Below the pieces are notes generated by a model that was not told where the DNA came from, searched no databases, and saw only the letters and a program-made list of their open reading frames with translations. Source: Pseudomonadota bacterium (lineage in GTDB: Bacteria; Myxococcota_A; Polyangia; Haliangiales; Haliangiaceae). Taken from it: a stretch of 5,931 bases of DNA. This document shows positions 5,628-5,931 of this stretch, in pieces. Numbering within the stretch: the first letter of the stretch is position 1; the number at the start of each line of letters is the position of its first letter. A program made the translations under genes and the position numbers. The DNA is taken from contig JAEWJO010000787.1 in the NCBI GenBank assembly GCA_023386455.1, positions 1 to 5,931 of the forward strand, read 5' to 3'.

Positions 5628-5931
5628 TCACGCCGTGCGGCGATCGCGCAGGAGCAACCACAGGCCGAGGCCGGTGATGATCGCCGCGATACCGTGCCAC
5701 ACGTATGCGGAATCGCTCGCCCACGGTCCGAGGTGCATGAAGTAGCGCTGCGTCGGGAACGTCTGCCAGTTGCCGGGCGTGTCGTAGCCGATGCGCAGCC
5801 ACAGCTTCGACCACGCGAGCGCGACCGCGGTGAACACGAGCGCGCGCCGCACCGTCCACCGCGCGTCGGTCGCGGTCATCGTCGCCGCGACGACGAGCGG
5901 GAACAGGTGAATCCATTGCCGCGACTCCGAG
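5628..5931 (-). CDS. C-terminal part of an unidentified polytopic membrane protein (continues past the right edge)
   Basis: I do not recognise this family. The frame is open from the window edge to a TGA at 5628-5630 and gives about 100 residues. An ATG at 5879 would give an 83-residue protein. However, the 17 codons before it read RQWIHLFPLVVAAT, a hydrophobic helix running straight into that methionine, so the ATG is probably internal and the true gene starts beyond the window. Counting from that Met, further hydrophobic helices lie at about 13-28 (ALVFTAVALAWSKLWL) and 59-77 (ending GLGLWLLL, then RDRR, a positive-inside anchor). Between them is a Trp/Tyr/Pro-rich loop (about 29-58) with GNWQTFPTQRYFMHLGPW. 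Such aromatic loops between helices occur in membrane glycosyltransferases and other polytopic enzymes, but no catalytic motif is visible. It converges on the mutase gene, with a strong inverted repeat between their stops. Confidence 0.65.
   Translation of the reverse strand, partial: SESRQWIHLFPLVVAATMTATDARWTVRRALVFTAVALAWSKLWLRIGYDTPGNWQTFPTQRYFMHLGPWASDSAYVWHGIAAIITGLGLWLLLRDRRTA

Noticed and set aside
4154..5677. 507-codon plus-strand open frame overlapping the mutase
   Set aside because: It is an alternative frame of the mutase with an extreme arginine content and no family resemblance.
5362..5916. 184-codon minus-strand open frame overlapping the mutase end and the membrane-protein gene
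   Set aside because: It overlaps the mutase 3' end and runs in a different frame from the hydrophobic-helix frame. The product is Arg/Ala-rich without helices or domains.

Overview
The window is a GC-rich stretch of bacterial chromosome with tightly packed genes. Codons strongly favour G or C at the third position, so most other frames also stay open by chance. A MlaC-type periplasmic lipid carrier and a TolC-family outer-membrane protein show that the organism is a diderm. The base composition and this gene content would fit a GC-rich deltaproteobacterium or myxobacterium (Myxococcota), but nothing here fixes the taxon.

Left part (1-1692): two tandem paralogues of the DUF1517 type. The first has a signal-like hydrophobic start, a glycine/tyrosine/serine-rich linker, one membrane helix, the DUF1517-like domain and a four-cysteine zinc ribbon at the C-terminus. 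The second starts on the last base of the first gene's stop codon. It has only the DUF1517-like domain and the ribbon, so it looks like a soluble partner. Function is unknown. This is the least ordinary part of the window.

Middle (1741-3690): a TolC-family outer-membrane protein followed 18 bases later by mlaC. They are likely one transcription unit and suggest envelope lipid transport or efflux. The usual MlaE/F/D partners are not in the window.

Right part (3756-5480): a full-length phospho-sugar mutase of the PgcA/PGM2 subfamily with all four active-site motifs intact, linking glucose-6-phosphate and glucose-1-phosphate. It starts at GTG with no visible ribosome binding site and may be leaderless. 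It converges on a minus-strand gene (5628 to the right edge) that encodes the C-terminal end of a polytopic membrane protein continuing outside the window. The 147-base gap between them holds a strong inverted repeat (14-bp arms, one G-U pair), probably a shared terminator.

No rRNA, tRNA, CRISPR array, insertion sequence or phage gene was seen. No clearly new multi-gene system is evident. The best lead is the DUF1517/zinc-ribbon pair.
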